A DNA stretch of 64,000 bases from Frankia casuarinae (GCF_000013345.1 NC_007777.1:4216001-4280000), one strand, 5' to 3'; positions 27,822-39,697 are shown, numbered from the stretch's first letter. Made by a program: numbers and translations. Notes: generated from the sequence alone by a model not told the origin.

Positions 27822-29450
27822 TCACACCGGGTGCCCCGCGCGCGCCTCGACCTCCGCGAGCCGCGCACCCGTCTCGCCGCACTGCTCGACCGGCGCCGGC
27901 GGCGCTCCGTCCCCCCGGTGCCGCTGCTCCGGCAACGAGCTCGGGATGACGCCGGTCGGCCGGCCGGGGGCCAGGTAGACCCATCCGGCCTGGCGCCACT
28001 GGTCGGCGTCGAGCGCGTGCCGGGCGTCCACCACGACCTTGCGCCGGACCACGGCCCCGAGCCGGGCCGGGTCCAGGTCGGCGAACTGGCGCCACTCGGT
28101 GAGCAGGACCAGCGCGTCGGCCCCCTCGACCACGGCCTCGACGGAGTCGCTGTAGGCGAGGCCGGGCAGGGCCTGCCGGGCGTTGTGCGTCGCGACCGGA
28201 TCCACGACCGTCACCCCGGCGCCGGTCTCGGCCAGTAGCCCCGCGACCGCGAGCGCCGGGGAGTCCCGCACGTCGTCGGAGTTGGGCTTGAACGCGGCGC
28301 CCAGCACGACGAGGCGCCGGCCGACCAGCGTGCCGTCGAGGGCCGCGGTGACCAGGTCCACCACACGGTCCCGGCGACGATTGTTGATCTCGTCGATCTC
28401 ACGCAGGAAACGCAGCGCCGCACCGACCCCGAGCTCGTCTGCGCGGGCCTGGAAGGCCCGGATGTCCTTGGGTAGGCAGCCGCCCCCGAACCCCACCCCC
28501 GGACGCAGGAAGTTCCCGCCGATGCGCACGTCGTGGGACAGCGCCTCGGCCAGCGTCAGGACATCGGCATCGACCGCCTCGCACACCTCCGCCATCGCGT
28601 TGATGAAGGAGATCTTCGTCGCGAGAAAGGAGTTGGCCGCCGTCTTCACCAGCTCGGCCGTCGCGTAGTCGGTCACGATGACCGGCACCCCCTGGGCGAT
28701 CACCGGCGCGAAAGCGGCCCGCAGCGCTCCCTCCGCAGCCGGGGAGGCGACACCGAAGACGAGCCGGTCCGGTCGCAGGGTGTCGGCCACCGCGAAGCCC
28801 TCCCGGAGGAACTCCGGGTTCCAGGCCAGCTGGACGCCGGCGAGATCGCTGGAGATGTCGGCGGCGGGCTCGTCCACCTCGTCATGGCCCAACCCGTCAT
28901 GACCCACCTCGACGCGGCCCAACCCGTCGGCCCCCGCCGCGCCGGGCGCCGTCTCGCCCGCGACCGGGCGGTTCGCCGGGGCGAGCTGCGCGATCGTCCG
29001 GGCGAGCCCCGCAGCCGTGCCGGCCGGCACCGTCGACTTGCCGACCACGAGGCACGGCCGGGTCAGCAGCGGCGCGAGGCGCTCGATGGCGGCGTGCAGG
29101 TGGCTCAGGTCCGCCCCGTAACCGTCGGCACGCTGGGGGGTGCCCACACAGACGAAGTGCACGTCGCCGAACTCGGCAATCTCCTCGAAGGAGGTGGTGA
29201 AACGCAGCCGTCCGGTCCGGAGGTTCGCGCGCAGGAGGTCGGCGAGGTCGGGCTCGAAGAACGGGATCTCCCCCGCGGACAACCGCTCGATCTTCGAATG
29301 GTCGACGTCCACGGCGAGCACCTCGAAGCCAAGCTCCGCCATGCACACCGCGTGGGTGGCCCCCAGGTACCCGGTGCCGATGACGGTCAGGCGTGGACGA
29401 GGCCCGGTTCCGGGCGCCGCCGCATCATCAAGGCTGTCCGACGAGCTCAT
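27822..29450 (-). CDS. udg: UDP-glucose 6-dehydrogenase
   Basis: It oxidises UDP-glucose twice to UDP-glucuronate with NAD. The N-terminal Rossmann motif is 'LTVIGTGYLGATHAVCMAELGFEV'. The catalytic Cys is in 'GVGFGGGCLPKDIRAF', with 'NPEFLREGFAVAD' and the Lys of 'ELVKTAANSFLATKISFIN'. The C-terminal domain has 'VVLGAAFKPNSDDVRDSPAL'. At 542 residues it is about 100 longer than usual. A linker near residue 165-200 contains an imperfect 10-residue duplication (DGLGRVEVGH/DGLGHDEVDE), and the C-terminal 45 residues are disordered. The ATG at 29450 has a good GAGGAG site and overlaps the galE end by 23 bp. Confidence 0.93.
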   Translation of the reverse strand: MSSSDSLDDAAAPGTGPRPRLTVIGTGYLGATHAVCMAELGFEVLAVDVDHSKIERLSAGEIPFFEPDLADLLRANLRTGRLRFTTSFEEIAEFGDVHFVCVGTPQRADGYGADLSHLHAAIERLAPLLTRPCLVVGKSTVPAGTAAGLARTIAQLAPANRPVAGETAPGAAGADGLGRVEVGHDGLGHDEVDEPAADISSDLAGVQLAWNPEFLREGFAVADTLRPDRLVFGVASPAAEGALRAAFAPVIAQGVPVIVTDYATAELVKTAANSFLATKISFINAMAEVCEAVDADVLTLAEALSHDVRIGGNFLRPGVGFGGGCLPKDIRAFQARADELGVGAALRFLREIDEINNRRRDRVVDLVTAALDGTLVGRRLVVLGAAFKPNSDDVRDSPALAVAGLLAETGAGVTVVDPVATHNARQALPGLAYSDSVEAVVEGADALVLLTEWRQFADLDPARLGAVVRRKVVVDARHALDADQWRQAGWVYLAPGRPTGVIPSSLPEQRHRGDGAPPAPVEQCGETGARLAEVEARAGHPV

Positions 29451-30495
29451 CAGGCTCCTCCTCATCGTCGTACCCCCCTGGATTGAGACGCTGAAACTCC
29501 CAGGCGTCCCGGCACATGTCCGCGACATCCCGGCGGGCTGACCAGCCGAGTGCCGTACGGGCGAGCGCCGCGTCGGCGACCAGGGCGGCGACGTCCCCCG
29601 GCCGCCTCGCCACGACGCGACTGGGGAGATCACGAGCGCAGGCCGCGGAGAAGGCCGCGAGCAGTTCCCGCACGGAGGTGCCAGCGCCGGTCCCGAGGTT
29701 GATGACCCGATGTCCCGCCTGGTCATCGAGATGATCGAGAGCGAGTCGATGGCCCTCCGCCAGGTCGACCACGTGGATGTAGTCGCGTACGCCCGTGCCG
29801 TCGGGCGTGGGGTAGTCGTCGCCGAAGATGGACAGCTCCGGGCGCCGGGCGACCGCCACCTGGGCCAGGTAGGGCATGACGTTGTTCGGCACCCCACGGG
29901 GATCCTCGCCGAGCAGGCCCGACTCGTGCGCCCCGGCGGGGTTGAAGTATCGCAGGGACGTCACGTGCCAGGACGGATCCCGGGCGCAGAGGTCGGCGAG
30001 GATCTGCTCGCACATCCATTTGGTGCGCGCGTAGGGATTGGTCGGGCGGGCCGGCGTGTCCTCGGCGATCGGTACCTTGTCCGCCGCTCCGTAGATTGCG
30101 CACGAGGACGAGAAGACCAGCCGGCGCACGCCGTGCTCCGCCATCACGCGGACCAGACCCAACGTCGCGTTGACGTTCGTGTCGTAGTACTCCAGCGGGA
30201 TGTCGACCGACTCGCCGACGGCTTTGAGAGCGGCGAAGTGAATAACGGAATCGATCTTCCATCGGCGGAACACGTCACCGAGCGCCGCCCGGTCACGGAC
30301 ATCGAGCCGCACGAAGTCGATGTCGCCGTCCACCACCTTACGCAGCCTGTCCAGCACCCGCGGTGAGCTGTTGACGAAGTTGTCCACTCCCACTACCCGA
30401 TGACCCGCGGCGAGCAGGTCCACCCAGGTATGAGAGCCGATGAACCCCGTCGCCCCGGTCACCAGGACCGTCTCGGCTCGACTCGTCGACGTCAT
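29428..30495 (-). CDS. galE: UDP-glucose 4-epimerase
   Basis: An extended short-chain dehydrogenase/reductase that interconverts UDP-glucose and UDP-galactose. The NAD motif is 'VLVTGATGFIGSHTWVDLLAAGH'. The catalytic pair is the Ser in 'FSSSCAIYG' and YxxxK in 'NPYARTKWMCEQIL'. 'SLRYFNPAGAHESGLLGEDP' and 'GVRDYIHVVDLAEGH' are typical GalE. Length (355) is slightly longer than usual (about 330-340) because of the C-terminus, which overlaps udg. With udg and the neighbouring decarboxylase it supplies UDP-galactose, UDP-glucuronate and UDP-xylose for envelope polysaccharide. Confidence 0.93.
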   Translation of the reverse strand: MTSTSRAETVLVTGATGFIGSHTWVDLLAAGHRVVGVDNFVNSSPRVLDRLRKVVDGDIDFVRLDVRDRAALGDVFRRWKIDSVIHFAALKAVGESVDIPLEYYDTNVNATLGLVRVMAEHGVRRLVFSSSCAIYGAADKVPIAEDTPARPTNPYARTKWMCEQILADLCARDPSWHVTSLRYFNPAGAHESGLLGEDPRGVPNNVMPYLAQVAVARRPELSIFGDDYPTPDGTGVRDYIHVVDLAEGHRLALDHLDDQAGHRVINLGTGAGTSVRELLAAFSAACARDLPSRVVARRPGDVAALVADAALARTALGWSARRDVADMCRDAWEFQRLNPGGYDDEEEPDELVGQP

Positions 30496-31269
30496 AGCTC
30501 GGTTATCCACTTCTTCGGTGATCAACTGAAACAACTCGTCACCGGTGCTCCACACCGGCCCGGAACAACCGATCCCGGCAGCAGGATCAACCCGACGGCG
30601 GCTAGGATCCGTACCACGGCCACGGCCACGGCCACGGCCACGGCCACGGCCACGGCCACCGCCACCGCCCTTCGGCTGGACCGCGCGGTCCCGACCGTTC
30701 GGGCAGCGAACACCGCGATGGGCACGGGCACACCCGGGGCGACGGACATCGGGCACAGCAGAACATAACCCCCAGGTCGGTGCATCGCCGACCTGGTAGC
30801 GGCCGCGGCGATCCCGGTGAACCAGACGATCGGCGCGAGCAGGAGCCCCGGTCCGGTCACAGCGCCAGCGTCGGGTAGTGCACGGCCGGTGGCAAGAACC
30901 GCGCGCACGGCACCCGGGACCGGCGGCCCACGTCCCGGAAGAAGATGTCCGGGAGGTGGCGTGGCCACGGGAACTCTCGGGTCACCATTGCCGCGGACGT
31001 CCCGGGCCCGTCGCCGTTCGCCCACGCATCGGCGGCGAGGGCCCCGCCTCGGCCTGAGCGCGCACGGCAGGTAGGTGGCGCTGACATCCTCGGCGGGTTG
31101 CGGACCAATGCCACCGATCTCACGTAACGCGGCGGTGCACACGGCGTGGCGCCGGCCATCACGAACCCTCCCCCCGCAAACAGAAAGTCACGTTCCCCGC
31201 GCGGCCACGTTCCTGGAAAGCCACGTCCCCGGAAAGCTCGGTGGCGGGGCGGGACACCTGTGACGCCGG
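30496..31269 (-). other. Gene-poor stretch between uxs and galE, with a doubtful membrane ORF
   Basis: About 770 bp. One minus-strand frame (30522-30860, GTG start) would encode a short protein with three hydrophobic stretches ('LLLAPIVWFTGIAAAA', 'VPVPIAVFAA', and a Val-Ala run from the hexamer repeat). The Val-Ala run is an artefact of the DNA repeat and there is no family similarity, so it is not called a gene. Near 31175-31250 there are two imperfect 17-bp direct repeats ('ccacgttcctggaaa'-like). The galE promoter should lie here. Confidence 0.5.
30614..30660. repeat. Hexamer repeat (ccacgg)n upstream of galE
   Basis: Between seven and eight tandem copies of 'ccacgg', continuing as degenerate 'ccaccg' to about 30669. 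It lies about 120 bp upstream of the galE start, in or near its leader, so copy-number change could affect expression. Confidence 0.9.
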
Positions 31270-32220
31270 TCAAGCGACCTGACGGCTCTGCGCGAGCTGG
31301 CCGGCGAACCAGGAGATCGTCCGGGTGAGCCCGTCGTGCAGGCTCGTCTTCGGTTCCCAGCCCAGGAGGGTCCGGGCGAGGGTGATGTCGGGTTGACGCA
31401 CCGAGGGGTCGTCCTGGGGCCGCGGGACGAAGGTGATCGGCGCCGTCGATCCGCACAGGTCACGGACGAGCACCGCGGTGTCGAGGATCGACATCTCGTG
31501 CGGGTTCCCAATGTTCACGGGCCCGGGCAGGTCCGAGTGCAGAAGTCGGACGATGCCGTCGATCAGGTCGTCGACGTAACAGATGGACCGGGTCTGGGTT
31601 CCGTCACCGGCGACCGTGATGGGCTCGCCCCGCAGCGCCTGGGAGATGAAGGCGGGAATGGCGCGACCGTCATCGACCCGCATCCGCGGGCCGTAGGTGT
31701 TGAAGATGCGGACAATACCGGTGTCGACACCGTGCTTGCGCCGATAGGCCATGGTCACCGCCTCGGAGAAGCGCTTGGCCTCGTCGTACACACTGCGCGG
31801 GCCGACCGGGTTCACGTTGCCCCAGTAGCCTTCCGGCTGGGGATTGACCTGTGGATCGCCGTAGGACTCCGAGGTCGAGGCGAGCAGGAACCGAGCATTC
31901 TTCTGCCGCGCCAGGCCAAGGGCGTGGAAGGTACCGAGCGAGCCGACCTTGAGCGTTTCGATCGGCAGCTCGTAGTAATCCACCGGAGATGCCGGGGACG
32001 CAAAGTGCAACACGGCGTCGACCGGACCAGAAACATAAATGAAATCATTCACATCCCGGTTGACCAGGCGGAAACGTGGGTCGGCGAGCAGATGCTCCAC
32101 ATTCTCCGGCCGGCCGGTGATGAAGTTGTCGAAACAGATGACCTCGTAGCCGCCGCCCAGTAGGCGTTCACAGAGATGACTGCCCAGAAAACCGGCGCCG
32201 CCGGTCACTATCGCACGCAC
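31270..32220 (-). CDS. uxs: UDP-glucuronate decarboxylase (UDP-xylose synthase)
   Basis: A 316-residue NAD-dependent extended SDR. It starts with '[24 protein letters not shown]'. Active-site segments specific to UXS are '[23 protein letters not shown]', '[18 protein letters not shown]' and '[18 protein letters not shown]' (YxxxK). '[21 protein letters not shown]' follows. These match UDP-glucuronate decarboxylase better than dTDP-glucose dehydratase, in which 'TDEVYG' is usual. Its substrate is the product of the udg enzyme encoded in the neighbouring operon. It is transcribed alone, from a leader with strong RNA structure. Symbol by family resemblance. Confidence 0.85.
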   Translation of the reverse strand: MRAIVTGGAGFLGSHLCERLLGGGYEVICFDNFITGRPENVEHLLADPRFRLVNRDVNDFIYVSGPVDAVLHFASPASPVDYYELPIETLKVGSLGTFHALGLARQKNARFLLASTSESYGDPQVNPQPEGYWGNVNPVGPRSVYDEAKRFSEAVTMAYRRKHGVDTGIVRIFNTYGPRMRVDDGRAIPAFISQALRGEPITVAGDGTQTRSICYVDDLIDGIVRLLHSDLPGPVNIGNPHEMSILDTAVLVRDLCGSTAPITFVPRPQDDPSVRQPDITLARTLLGWEPKTSLHDGLTRTISWFAGQLAQSRQVA

Positions 32221-32247
32221 GTCGTGTGCTCCCGGATCTGGAATACA

Positions 32248-32307
32248 GAGGACCCCGGAGAGTGCCCGTCGATCGCTGTCCGGAGTCCGGCGACGACGGG
32301 CGTCCTC
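32248..32307 (-). promoter_or_regulatory. Structured leader of the UDP-xylose synthase gene
   Basis: 28-87 nt before the ATG there are nested inverted repeats. GAGGAC (32248-32253) pairs with GTCCTC (32302-32307), and inside it GCCCGTCG (32264-32271) pairs with CGACGGGC (32294-32301). The inner loop contains a further 'ccgga/tccgg' pair. This may be a cis-regulatory RNA or an attenuator. No known riboswitch class was recognised. Confidence 0.4.
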
Positions 32308-32718
32308 CCTTGAGCCATGCGAAGGAGGCGGCGCATCCGATCAGATCGCGCCGCGAGGCCAGGTTGGAGGATCGGGGGAAACGGACATCAAATGATCGGA
32401 GATCAGAGGATCAGTAGCTGCTCACCCGCCGGAGCACTCAGCATGGACACTGCCGGACCGATCTCGAATGGCCGCAGGACACGAACACCGCACTACCCCC
32501 CAGTAGTCTGATGGCCGACAACGCCGACCCTCTGCGGCATCGTACACAGGTCATCGACGCGTTAAGTACGCGGCCCGGCCCAGTCTCCCTCCTAGCCACG
32601 TCGATACGATATAACCACCCGTCACCGATGGCGCCCGACTCCCTACGGGAGATGTCAATGGCCGTCCCGGAGCCGCCTGCATTGGATGAGCAATTCACCG
32701 CCAGGGGACGGAGCACGG
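32308..32718. other. Intergenic region downstream of the TPR gene
   Basis: About 410 bp with no supported gene. The section near 32590-32620 is locally AT-rich ('cgatacgatataacc') and could hold the promoter for the UDP-xylose synthase gene. Confidence 0.45.
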
Positions 32719-33219
32719 TCACCCGCGGGAGTGCCGCTCAAGGACGATCGCGTGACGCATCGCGGCGCGTCCCCGGCGGGTGTCCCCGGCATCTCCATAG
32801 GAGACCGCGAGCCGGTACCAGCGACGCCATTCACCCGGCGCCGCCTCGACCTCCGCCCGACGCTGGGCGAACGCGGCGTCGGCCGAGGCGCGGTCGATCC
32901 GGCCCGACGGCCGGCGCACGAGAACCGGCTCGTCGGCACGGGCGCCGGGGTCGAAGCCGCGGGCGGTGCCGGACTCGACGTCAGCCGTCGCATCCGCGGC
33001 TACGTCGAACATCCGGGCAAGCCGCTCGGTGTCGCGGCCGAAACGCAGCTCACGCAGGATGACGACGGCGCCGATCATCGGAAGCAGCACGACACCGAGA
33101 CCGAGTCCACGGGCCGCCCAGCGATCGTCGCCGAGCAACTGGATTCCCCGCCACCCGATCAGCCCGAGGTAGAAGCCACACGCCGCGACGAGCACGGCCA
33201 CCAGCCACCGGGCCCTCAC
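32719..33219 (-). CDS. Membrane protein with a C-terminal TPR-like motif
   Basis: 166 residues from the GTG at 33219, preceded by GGTGGGG. Two hydrophobic helices lie near the N-terminus ('WLVAVLVAACGFYLGLIGW' and 'ARGLGLGVVLLPMIGAVVIL'). The C-terminus has one tetratricopeptide-like helix pair ('EWRRWYRLAVSYGDAGDTRRGRAAMRHAIVLER'). A TPR-type gene next to dapB is common in actinobacteria, so this fits the conserved order. The start overlaps the stop of the Hsp70-signature ORF as GTGA, implying coupled translation. The function is unknown; the TPR motif suggests protein-protein contact. Confidence 0.7.
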   Translation of the reverse strand: MRARWLVAVLVAACGFYLGLIGWRGIQLLGDDRWAARGLGLGVVLLPMIGAVVILRELRFGRDTERLARMFDVAADATADVESGTARGFDPGARADEPVLVRRPSGRIDRASADAAFAQRRAEVEAAPGEWRRWYRLAVSYGDAGDTRRGRAAMRHAIVLERHSRG

Positions 33220-33440
33220 CTGGACGCCCCACCGGATGCCGACGCCACCGGGCCGTCCGGATCCAGCCGGATCCGCGCCCCGGGTGCCGCCAAGGTCGCC
33301 ACGACCGGCATCCGCCGCTTGACCAGGGAGCACACGTCGTCGGGGCGCGCCCGGGCCAGGCAGCTGAACGTCGTACCAAGATCGATACCAAAGACGCTAC
33401 GGGTACCCGCCGGGAAACGACGGTCAACGTGTCCGACCAC
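33216..33440 (-). pseudogene. Short ORF with the Hsp70 (DnaK) phosphate-binding signature
   Basis: A 74-residue frame from GTG 33440, with a weak 'agatagg' site before it. Residues about 15-28 read 'VFGIDLGTTFSCLA', essentially the Hsp70 family signature 1 that binds ATP phosphates. The next 40 residues ('RARPDDVCSLVKRRMPVVATL' and onward) resemble the start of a DnaK-like ATPase only loosely and then end. No other Hsp70 piece was found nearby. It overlaps the TPR-like gene by GTGA, which argues that it may still be translated. It is either the stump of a deleted Hsp70-like gene or a real micro-ORF. Confidence 0.55.
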
Positions 33441-33505
33441 ATCCGGAAACCTATCTTTCGCGGCCCGTGGTGGCAGCAGACACCTGCCCCAAGATGCCCG
33501 CGGCG

Positions 33506-35763
<2,258 letters not shown>

Positions 35764-35772
35764 GACGGGCCG

Positions 35773-37998
35773 TCAGGAGGCGGCGGCCGCCGCGTCGGCG
35801 GCTTCGGCGCTCGGGGACAGGCTGATCTTCCCGCGGCTGTCGATCTCGGTGATCTCGACCTGGAGCTTCTGGCCCACCGTCAGGACGTCCTCCACCTTCT
35901 CTACCCGCTTACCGCCGGAGAGTGTCTTGAGCTTGCTGACGTGGAGCAGGCCGTCCCGGCCCGGGGTGAGCGAGACGAAGGCCCCAAAATTGGTGATCTT
36001 CACAATCGTCCCCAGATAACGCTCGCCGACCTCGGGCATCTGCGGGTTGGCGATCGCGTTGATCGCCGACCGGGCGGACTCCGCCGACGGACCGTCCACC
36101 GCGCCGATGTAGATCGTCCCGTCGTCCTCGACGGTGATCTCGGCACCGCTGTCCGCCTGGATCTGGTTGATCATCTTACCCTTGGGTCCGATGACCTCCC
36201 CGATCTTGTCCACCGGGATCTTGACGGAGATGACCCGCGGGGCGTGAGCGGACATCTCGTCCGGGCTGCCGATGGCCTCGGCCATCACGTCGAGGATCGC
36301 GAGCCGCGCCCCGCGCGCCTGCTGGAGCGCCGCGGCGAGGACCGAGGCCGGGATGCCGTCGAGCTTGGTGTCGAGCTGGAGCGCGGTGACGAAGTCCCGG
36401 GTGCCGGCGACCTTGAAGTCCATGTCCCCGTAGGCGTCCTCGGCCCCGAGGATGTCGGTCAGGGTGACGTAGGAGTCGTCGGCGTGGATGAGGCCCATCG
36501 CGATCCCGGCGACCGGCGCCTTGAGCGGTACCCCGGCGTTGAGCAGCGACAGGGTGCTCGCGCACACCGAGCCCATGCTCGTTGACCCGTTCGAACCCAG
36601 CGCCTCGGATACCTGCCGGATCGCGTAGGGGAACTCCTCGCGGCTGGGCAGCACCGGGAGCAGGGCCCGCTCGGCGAGTGCCCCGTGGCCGATCTCTCGG
36701 CGCTTCGGCGAACCGACGCGGCCGGTCTCGCCGGTGGAGTACGGCGGGAAGTTGTAGTTGTGCATGTACCGCTTGGTGCGGTCGGGGTTGAGCGTGTCGA
36801 CCGTCTGCTCCATGCGCAGCATGGCCAAGGTCGTGACGCCGAGGATCTGCGTCTCGCCCCGCTCGAACAGCGCCGAGCCGTGTACCCGCGGGATGTAGTC
36901 GACCTCGGCCGACAGCGCGCGGATCTCGGTTGTCGAGCGACCGTCGATGCGCACGCTCTCGGTCACGATGCGGGAGCGGACGAGCTTCTTGGTCAGCGCC
37001 CGGTAGGCGGCGCCGATCTCTTTCTCTCGCCCCTCGAACTGGGAGGCCACCTTCTCGGCCGCGAGCTGGCGGACCCGGTCGAGCTCGTTCTCGCGCTCAG
37101 CCTTGCCGGGGATGCGCAGCGCGGCGGACAGCTCGTCGCCGATTGCCGCGGACAGCGCGTCCAGCACGTCGTCGTGATAGTCGATGAAGACGGGGAACTC
37201 CCGGGCAGGCTTCGCGGCGAGCGCGGCCAGCTCGCTCTGGGCCCGGCAGAGCTCACGGATGGCGGGCTTCGCCGCCTCGAGGCCCGCGGCCACGACCTCC
37301 TCGGTGGGAGCCGGCGCGCCGTGCGCGAGCAGCTCGACCGTGCCCGGGGTCGCCTCGGCCTCCACCATCATGATCGCGACGTCCGAGCCGTCCTCGATCA
37401 CCCGACCGGCCACGACCATGTCGAAGGTCGCCCGAGCGAGCTCCGCATGGGTCGGGAAGGCGATCCACTCGCCGTCGACGAACCCGACCCGGGTCGCACC
37501 GATCGGCCCGGTGAAGGGCAGGCCGGACAGCGTCGTCGACGCGCTGGCCGCGTTGATGGCGACCACGTCGTAAAGGGTGTCGGGATCCAGGGCGAGCACG
37601 GTGGCCACGACCTGGATCTCGTTGCGCAGCCCCTTGGCGAACGACGGCCGCAGCGGCCGGTCGATGAGCCGGCAGGTGAGGATCGCGTCCTCGCTGGGGC
37701 GGCCCTCCCGCCGGAAGAACGAACCGGGGATGCGCCCGGCCGCGTACATCCGCTCCTCGACATCCACCGTCAGCGGGAAGAAGTCGAGCTGTTCCTTGGG
37801 CTGCTTGCTGACCGTCGTCGCCGAGAGCACCATCGTGTCGCCCAGGTAGGCGACGGCGGAGCCGGCGGCCTGCTTGGCGAGACGTCCGGTCTCGAACCGA
37901 ACCGTCCGGTCTCCGGCCGGGGTCGCGATGACCGCTTCGGCCGCATGTGTCGAGTCGTCCACTCGAACCACTCCATCCTCTTCCTCGGCCGGATCCAC
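35773..37998 (-). CDS. pnp: Polyribonucleotide nucleotidyltransferase (PNPase)
   Basis: A 3'-5' phosphorolytic exoribonuclease; in actinobacteria also the RNA 3' polymerase. It shows two RNase PH domains (first: '[30 protein letters not shown]', '[25 protein letters not shown]'; second: '[42 protein letters not shown]'), then a KH domain ('[23 protein letters not shown]') and an S1 domain ('[31 protein letters not shown]'). The listed start (37998) is the longest; GTG codons 9 and 12 codons downstream, after AGAGGA, are equally plausible. It is followed closely by the M16 gene. Confidence 0.96.
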   Translation of the reverse strand: MDPAEEEDGVVRVDDSTHAAEAVIATPAGDRTVRFETGRLAKQAAGSAVAYLGDTMVLSATTVSKQPKEQLDFFPLTVDVEERMYAAGRIPGSFFRREGRPSEDAILTCRLIDRPLRPSFAKGLRNEIQVVATVLALDPDTLYDVVAINAASASTTLSGLPFTGPIGATRVGFVDGEWIAFPTHAELARATFDMVVAGRVIEDGSDVAIMMVEAEATPGTVELLAHGAPAPTEEVVAAGLEAAKPAIRELCRAQSELAALAAKPAREFPVFIDYHDDVLDALSAAIGDELSAALRIPGKAERENELDRVRQLAAEKVASQFEGREKEIGAAYRALTKKLVRSRIVTESVRIDGRSTTEIRALSAEVDYIPRVHGSALFERGETQILGVTTLAMLRMEQTVDTLNPDRTKRYMHNYNFPPYSTGETGRVGSPKRREIGHGALAERALLPVLPSREEFPYAIRQVSEALGSNGSTSMGSVCASTLSLLNAGVPLKAPVAGIAMGLIHADDSYVTLTDILGAEDAYGDMDFKVAGTRDFVTALQLDTKLDGIPASVLAAALQQARGARLAILDVMAEAIGSPDEMSAHAPRVISVKIPVDKIGEVIGPKGKMINQIQADSGAEITVEDDGTIYIGAVDGPSAESARSAINAIANPQMPEVGERYLGTIVKITNFGAFVSLTPGRDGLLHVSKLKTLSGGKRVEKVEDVLTVGQKLQVEITEIDSRGKISLSPSAEAADAAAAAS

Positions 37999-38211
37999 GC
38001 GGCCGAGCCTCTTCTACGGCCGGGTCCACGCCAACGAGGATGCCGGTGCTCAGTCGAAGTCCCCGGGTCCGGTGCCCGTACCCATCCCGGCGACCACGAC
38101 CGAGGACCGGCGGCTCGCACCACCACGGACCCGGCCAGGTCCTCCACACCGCCGAGCGGACGACTCCGCCGACGGCTCGACGCATTCGGTACCTACCCCC
38201 GATGCGTCAGA

Positions 38212-38237
38212 GGGAGCGTCCCACCCGGGCCGCTCCC
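38212..38237 (-). terminator. Hairpin downstream of rpsO
   Basis: GGGAGCG (38212-38218) and CGCTCCC (38231-38237) form a 7-bp stem with a 12-nt loop, about 10 bases after the rpsO stop. In the pnp 5' leader, so it may act as an attenuator between rpsO and pnp, which are often linked this way. Confidence 0.5.
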
Positions 38238-38247
38238 CCTCTTCGCG

Positions 38248-38517
38248 CTACCGCCGTAGCCCGAGTCGCTCGATCAGAGCGCGGTATCGGTTGATATCCG
38301 TCTTCGCCAGGTAGTTCAGCAGCCGTCGGCGACGGCCGACGAGCAGCAGCAGACCGCGGCGGCTGTGGTGATCGTGCTTATGCACCTTGAGATGCTCGGT
38401 CAGGTCACTGATCCGACGGGTCAGCATCGCGACCTGCACCTCGGGCGAGCCCGTGTCCCGCTCGACGGTGGCGTAATCGGACATGATCTTCTGCTTGACG
38501 TCGCTCGCGAGCGGCAC
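38248..38517 (-). CDS. rpsO: 30S ribosomal protein S15
   Basis: 89 residues, the normal length. The S15 pattern is clear: '[80 protein letters not shown]', of which the '[10 protein letters not shown]' RNA-binding part is diagnostic. The GTG at 38517 was chosen because a strong AAGGAGAAGGTGGAG stretch precedes it; in-frame sequence upstream to 38583 is not S15-like. It binds 16S rRNA early in 30S assembly and commonly represses its own message. pnp follows after 250 bp. Confidence 0.97.
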   Translation of the reverse strand: MPLASDVKQKIMSDYATVERDTGSPEVQVAMLTRRISDLTEHLKVHKHDHHSRRGLLLLVGRRRRLLNYLAKTDINRYRALIERLGLRR

Positions 38518-38701
38518 GCTCCACCTTCTCCTTCTGTTTCGGGACGGCGCGCGTCCGGGGTCTTCCCCACCCGGATCGATCACCGGACCTCGGCATCATC
38601 GCCGTCCGGTCCGGACACACCGCACCCGCCTGACCGGGAAGCCTATCAACCCGAGGAGAGCCGCTCGGCCACCGGCGGAGTTCAGCCGAGTTCAGCCGAG
38701 T

Positions 38702-39631
38702 TCAGACGAGCAGGGTTGCCGCGCGGGTGGCCTCCACATCCGCGGCCATCTGGGTGACGAGCTCGGCCACCGAGTCGAAGCGCAGGGTCGGACGCAGCCG
38801 ATGGGTGAACTCGTAGGCCATGTACTCGCCGTAGAGATCCTCGTCGAAGTCCAGGAGAAACGCTTCGACGCGCCGGTCGCGTCCCTCGAACGTCGGATTC
38901 GTACCGATCGAGATGGCGGCGGGCTGGCGGCGGCCGGACCAGCAGGCGAAGCCCGCGTACACGCCGTCCGCCGGAACGGCGGCCCACGGCGTCACCTGGA
39001 TGTTCGCCGTAGGATAGCCGATGGTGCGGCCACGCGCGTCGCCGTGCACGACGACACCCTCGACCCGATGCGGCCGGTCCAGCGCGGCCGCCGCAGCCGC
39101 CACGTCGCCCTCGGCCACCCGGGCACGGATCGCCGTCGAGGAGAGCACCTGCTCGCCGGAGCGGACGAGACGGACCCCGTCAACCTCGAATCCCTCCCGG
39201 GCGCCCGCCTCCGACAGCGTCGCGAGCGTCCCGGCGGCCCGGTGACCGTAGGTGAAGTTCTCCCCCACCACGACCACGCTCGCCCGCAGCCGCTCGACCA
39301 GTATCCCGTGCACGAAGTCAGCCGGGGAGACCCGACTGAACTCCAGCGTGAACGGCTCGACGCAGAGCGCGTCCACCCCGGTCCCGGCCAACAGCTCGGC
39401 CTTGAAACGCAGCGTCGTGAGCAGGGCGGGATGGCTGCCGGGTCGCAGCACCTCACCGGGATGCGGGTCGAAGGTCAACACCAGCGAACGCTCACCGCGT
39501 TCCCGCGCCAGCCGGACCGCCCGGCCGATGATCTGCCGGTGCCCGAGGTGCACCCCGTCGAAGAAGCCAATCGTGACGACCCCGCCCCGCCACTGGACAG
39601 GCGTGTTCTCCGCCCCTCGCCACGTTTGCAC
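38702..39631 (-). CDS. ribF: Bifunctional riboflavin kinase / FMN adenylyltransferase
   Basis: RibF makes FMN and then FAD. The N-terminal FAD synthetase domain has 'VVTIGFFDGVHLGHRQIIGRAV', 'VLTFDPHPGEVLRPG' and 'VVVGENFTYGHRAAGTLATL', ending with 'LSSTAIRARVAEGDV'. The C-terminal kinase domain has 'GRTIGYPTANIQV' and 'GVYAGFACW', then 'FLLDFDEDLYGEYMAYEFTHRLRP'. Length 309 is normal. Between truB and rpsO, as in most actinobacteria. A 10-bp triplicate ('agttcagccg', about 38680-38708) straddles its stop codon. Confidence 0.96.
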   Translation of the reverse strand: MQTWRGAENTPVQWRGGVVTIGFFDGVHLGHRQIIGRAVRLARERGERSLVLTFDPHPGEVLRPGSHPALLTTLRFKAELLAGTGVDALCVEPFTLEFSRVSPADFVHGILVERLRASVVVVGENFTYGHRAAGTLATLSEAGAREGFEVDGVRLVRSGEQVLSSTAIRARVAEGDVAAAAAALDRPHRVEGVVVHGDARGRTIGYPTANIQVTPWAAVPADGVYAGFACWSGRRQPAAISIGTNPTFEGRDRRVEAFLLDFDEDLYGEYMAYEFTHRLRPTLRFDSVAELVTQMAADVEATRAATLLV

Positions 39632-39697
39632 GTGCGAAGCCTAGGACATTCTCGTGGGGCGCTGTCGGGCCACCGAACCCCGGCCGGGGCCGCCGGA

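Noticed and set aside
27822-29897. A longer N-terminus for the UDP-glucose dehydrogenase
   Set aside because: The extra frame overlaps galE, and the Rossmann motif begins properly after the ATG at 29450, which has a good ribosome-binding site.
30522-30860. A small membrane protein between galE and uxs
   Set aside because: Its most hydrophobic stretch is a Val-Ala run produced by the hexamer DNA repeat; no family resemblance and no clear ribosome-binding site.
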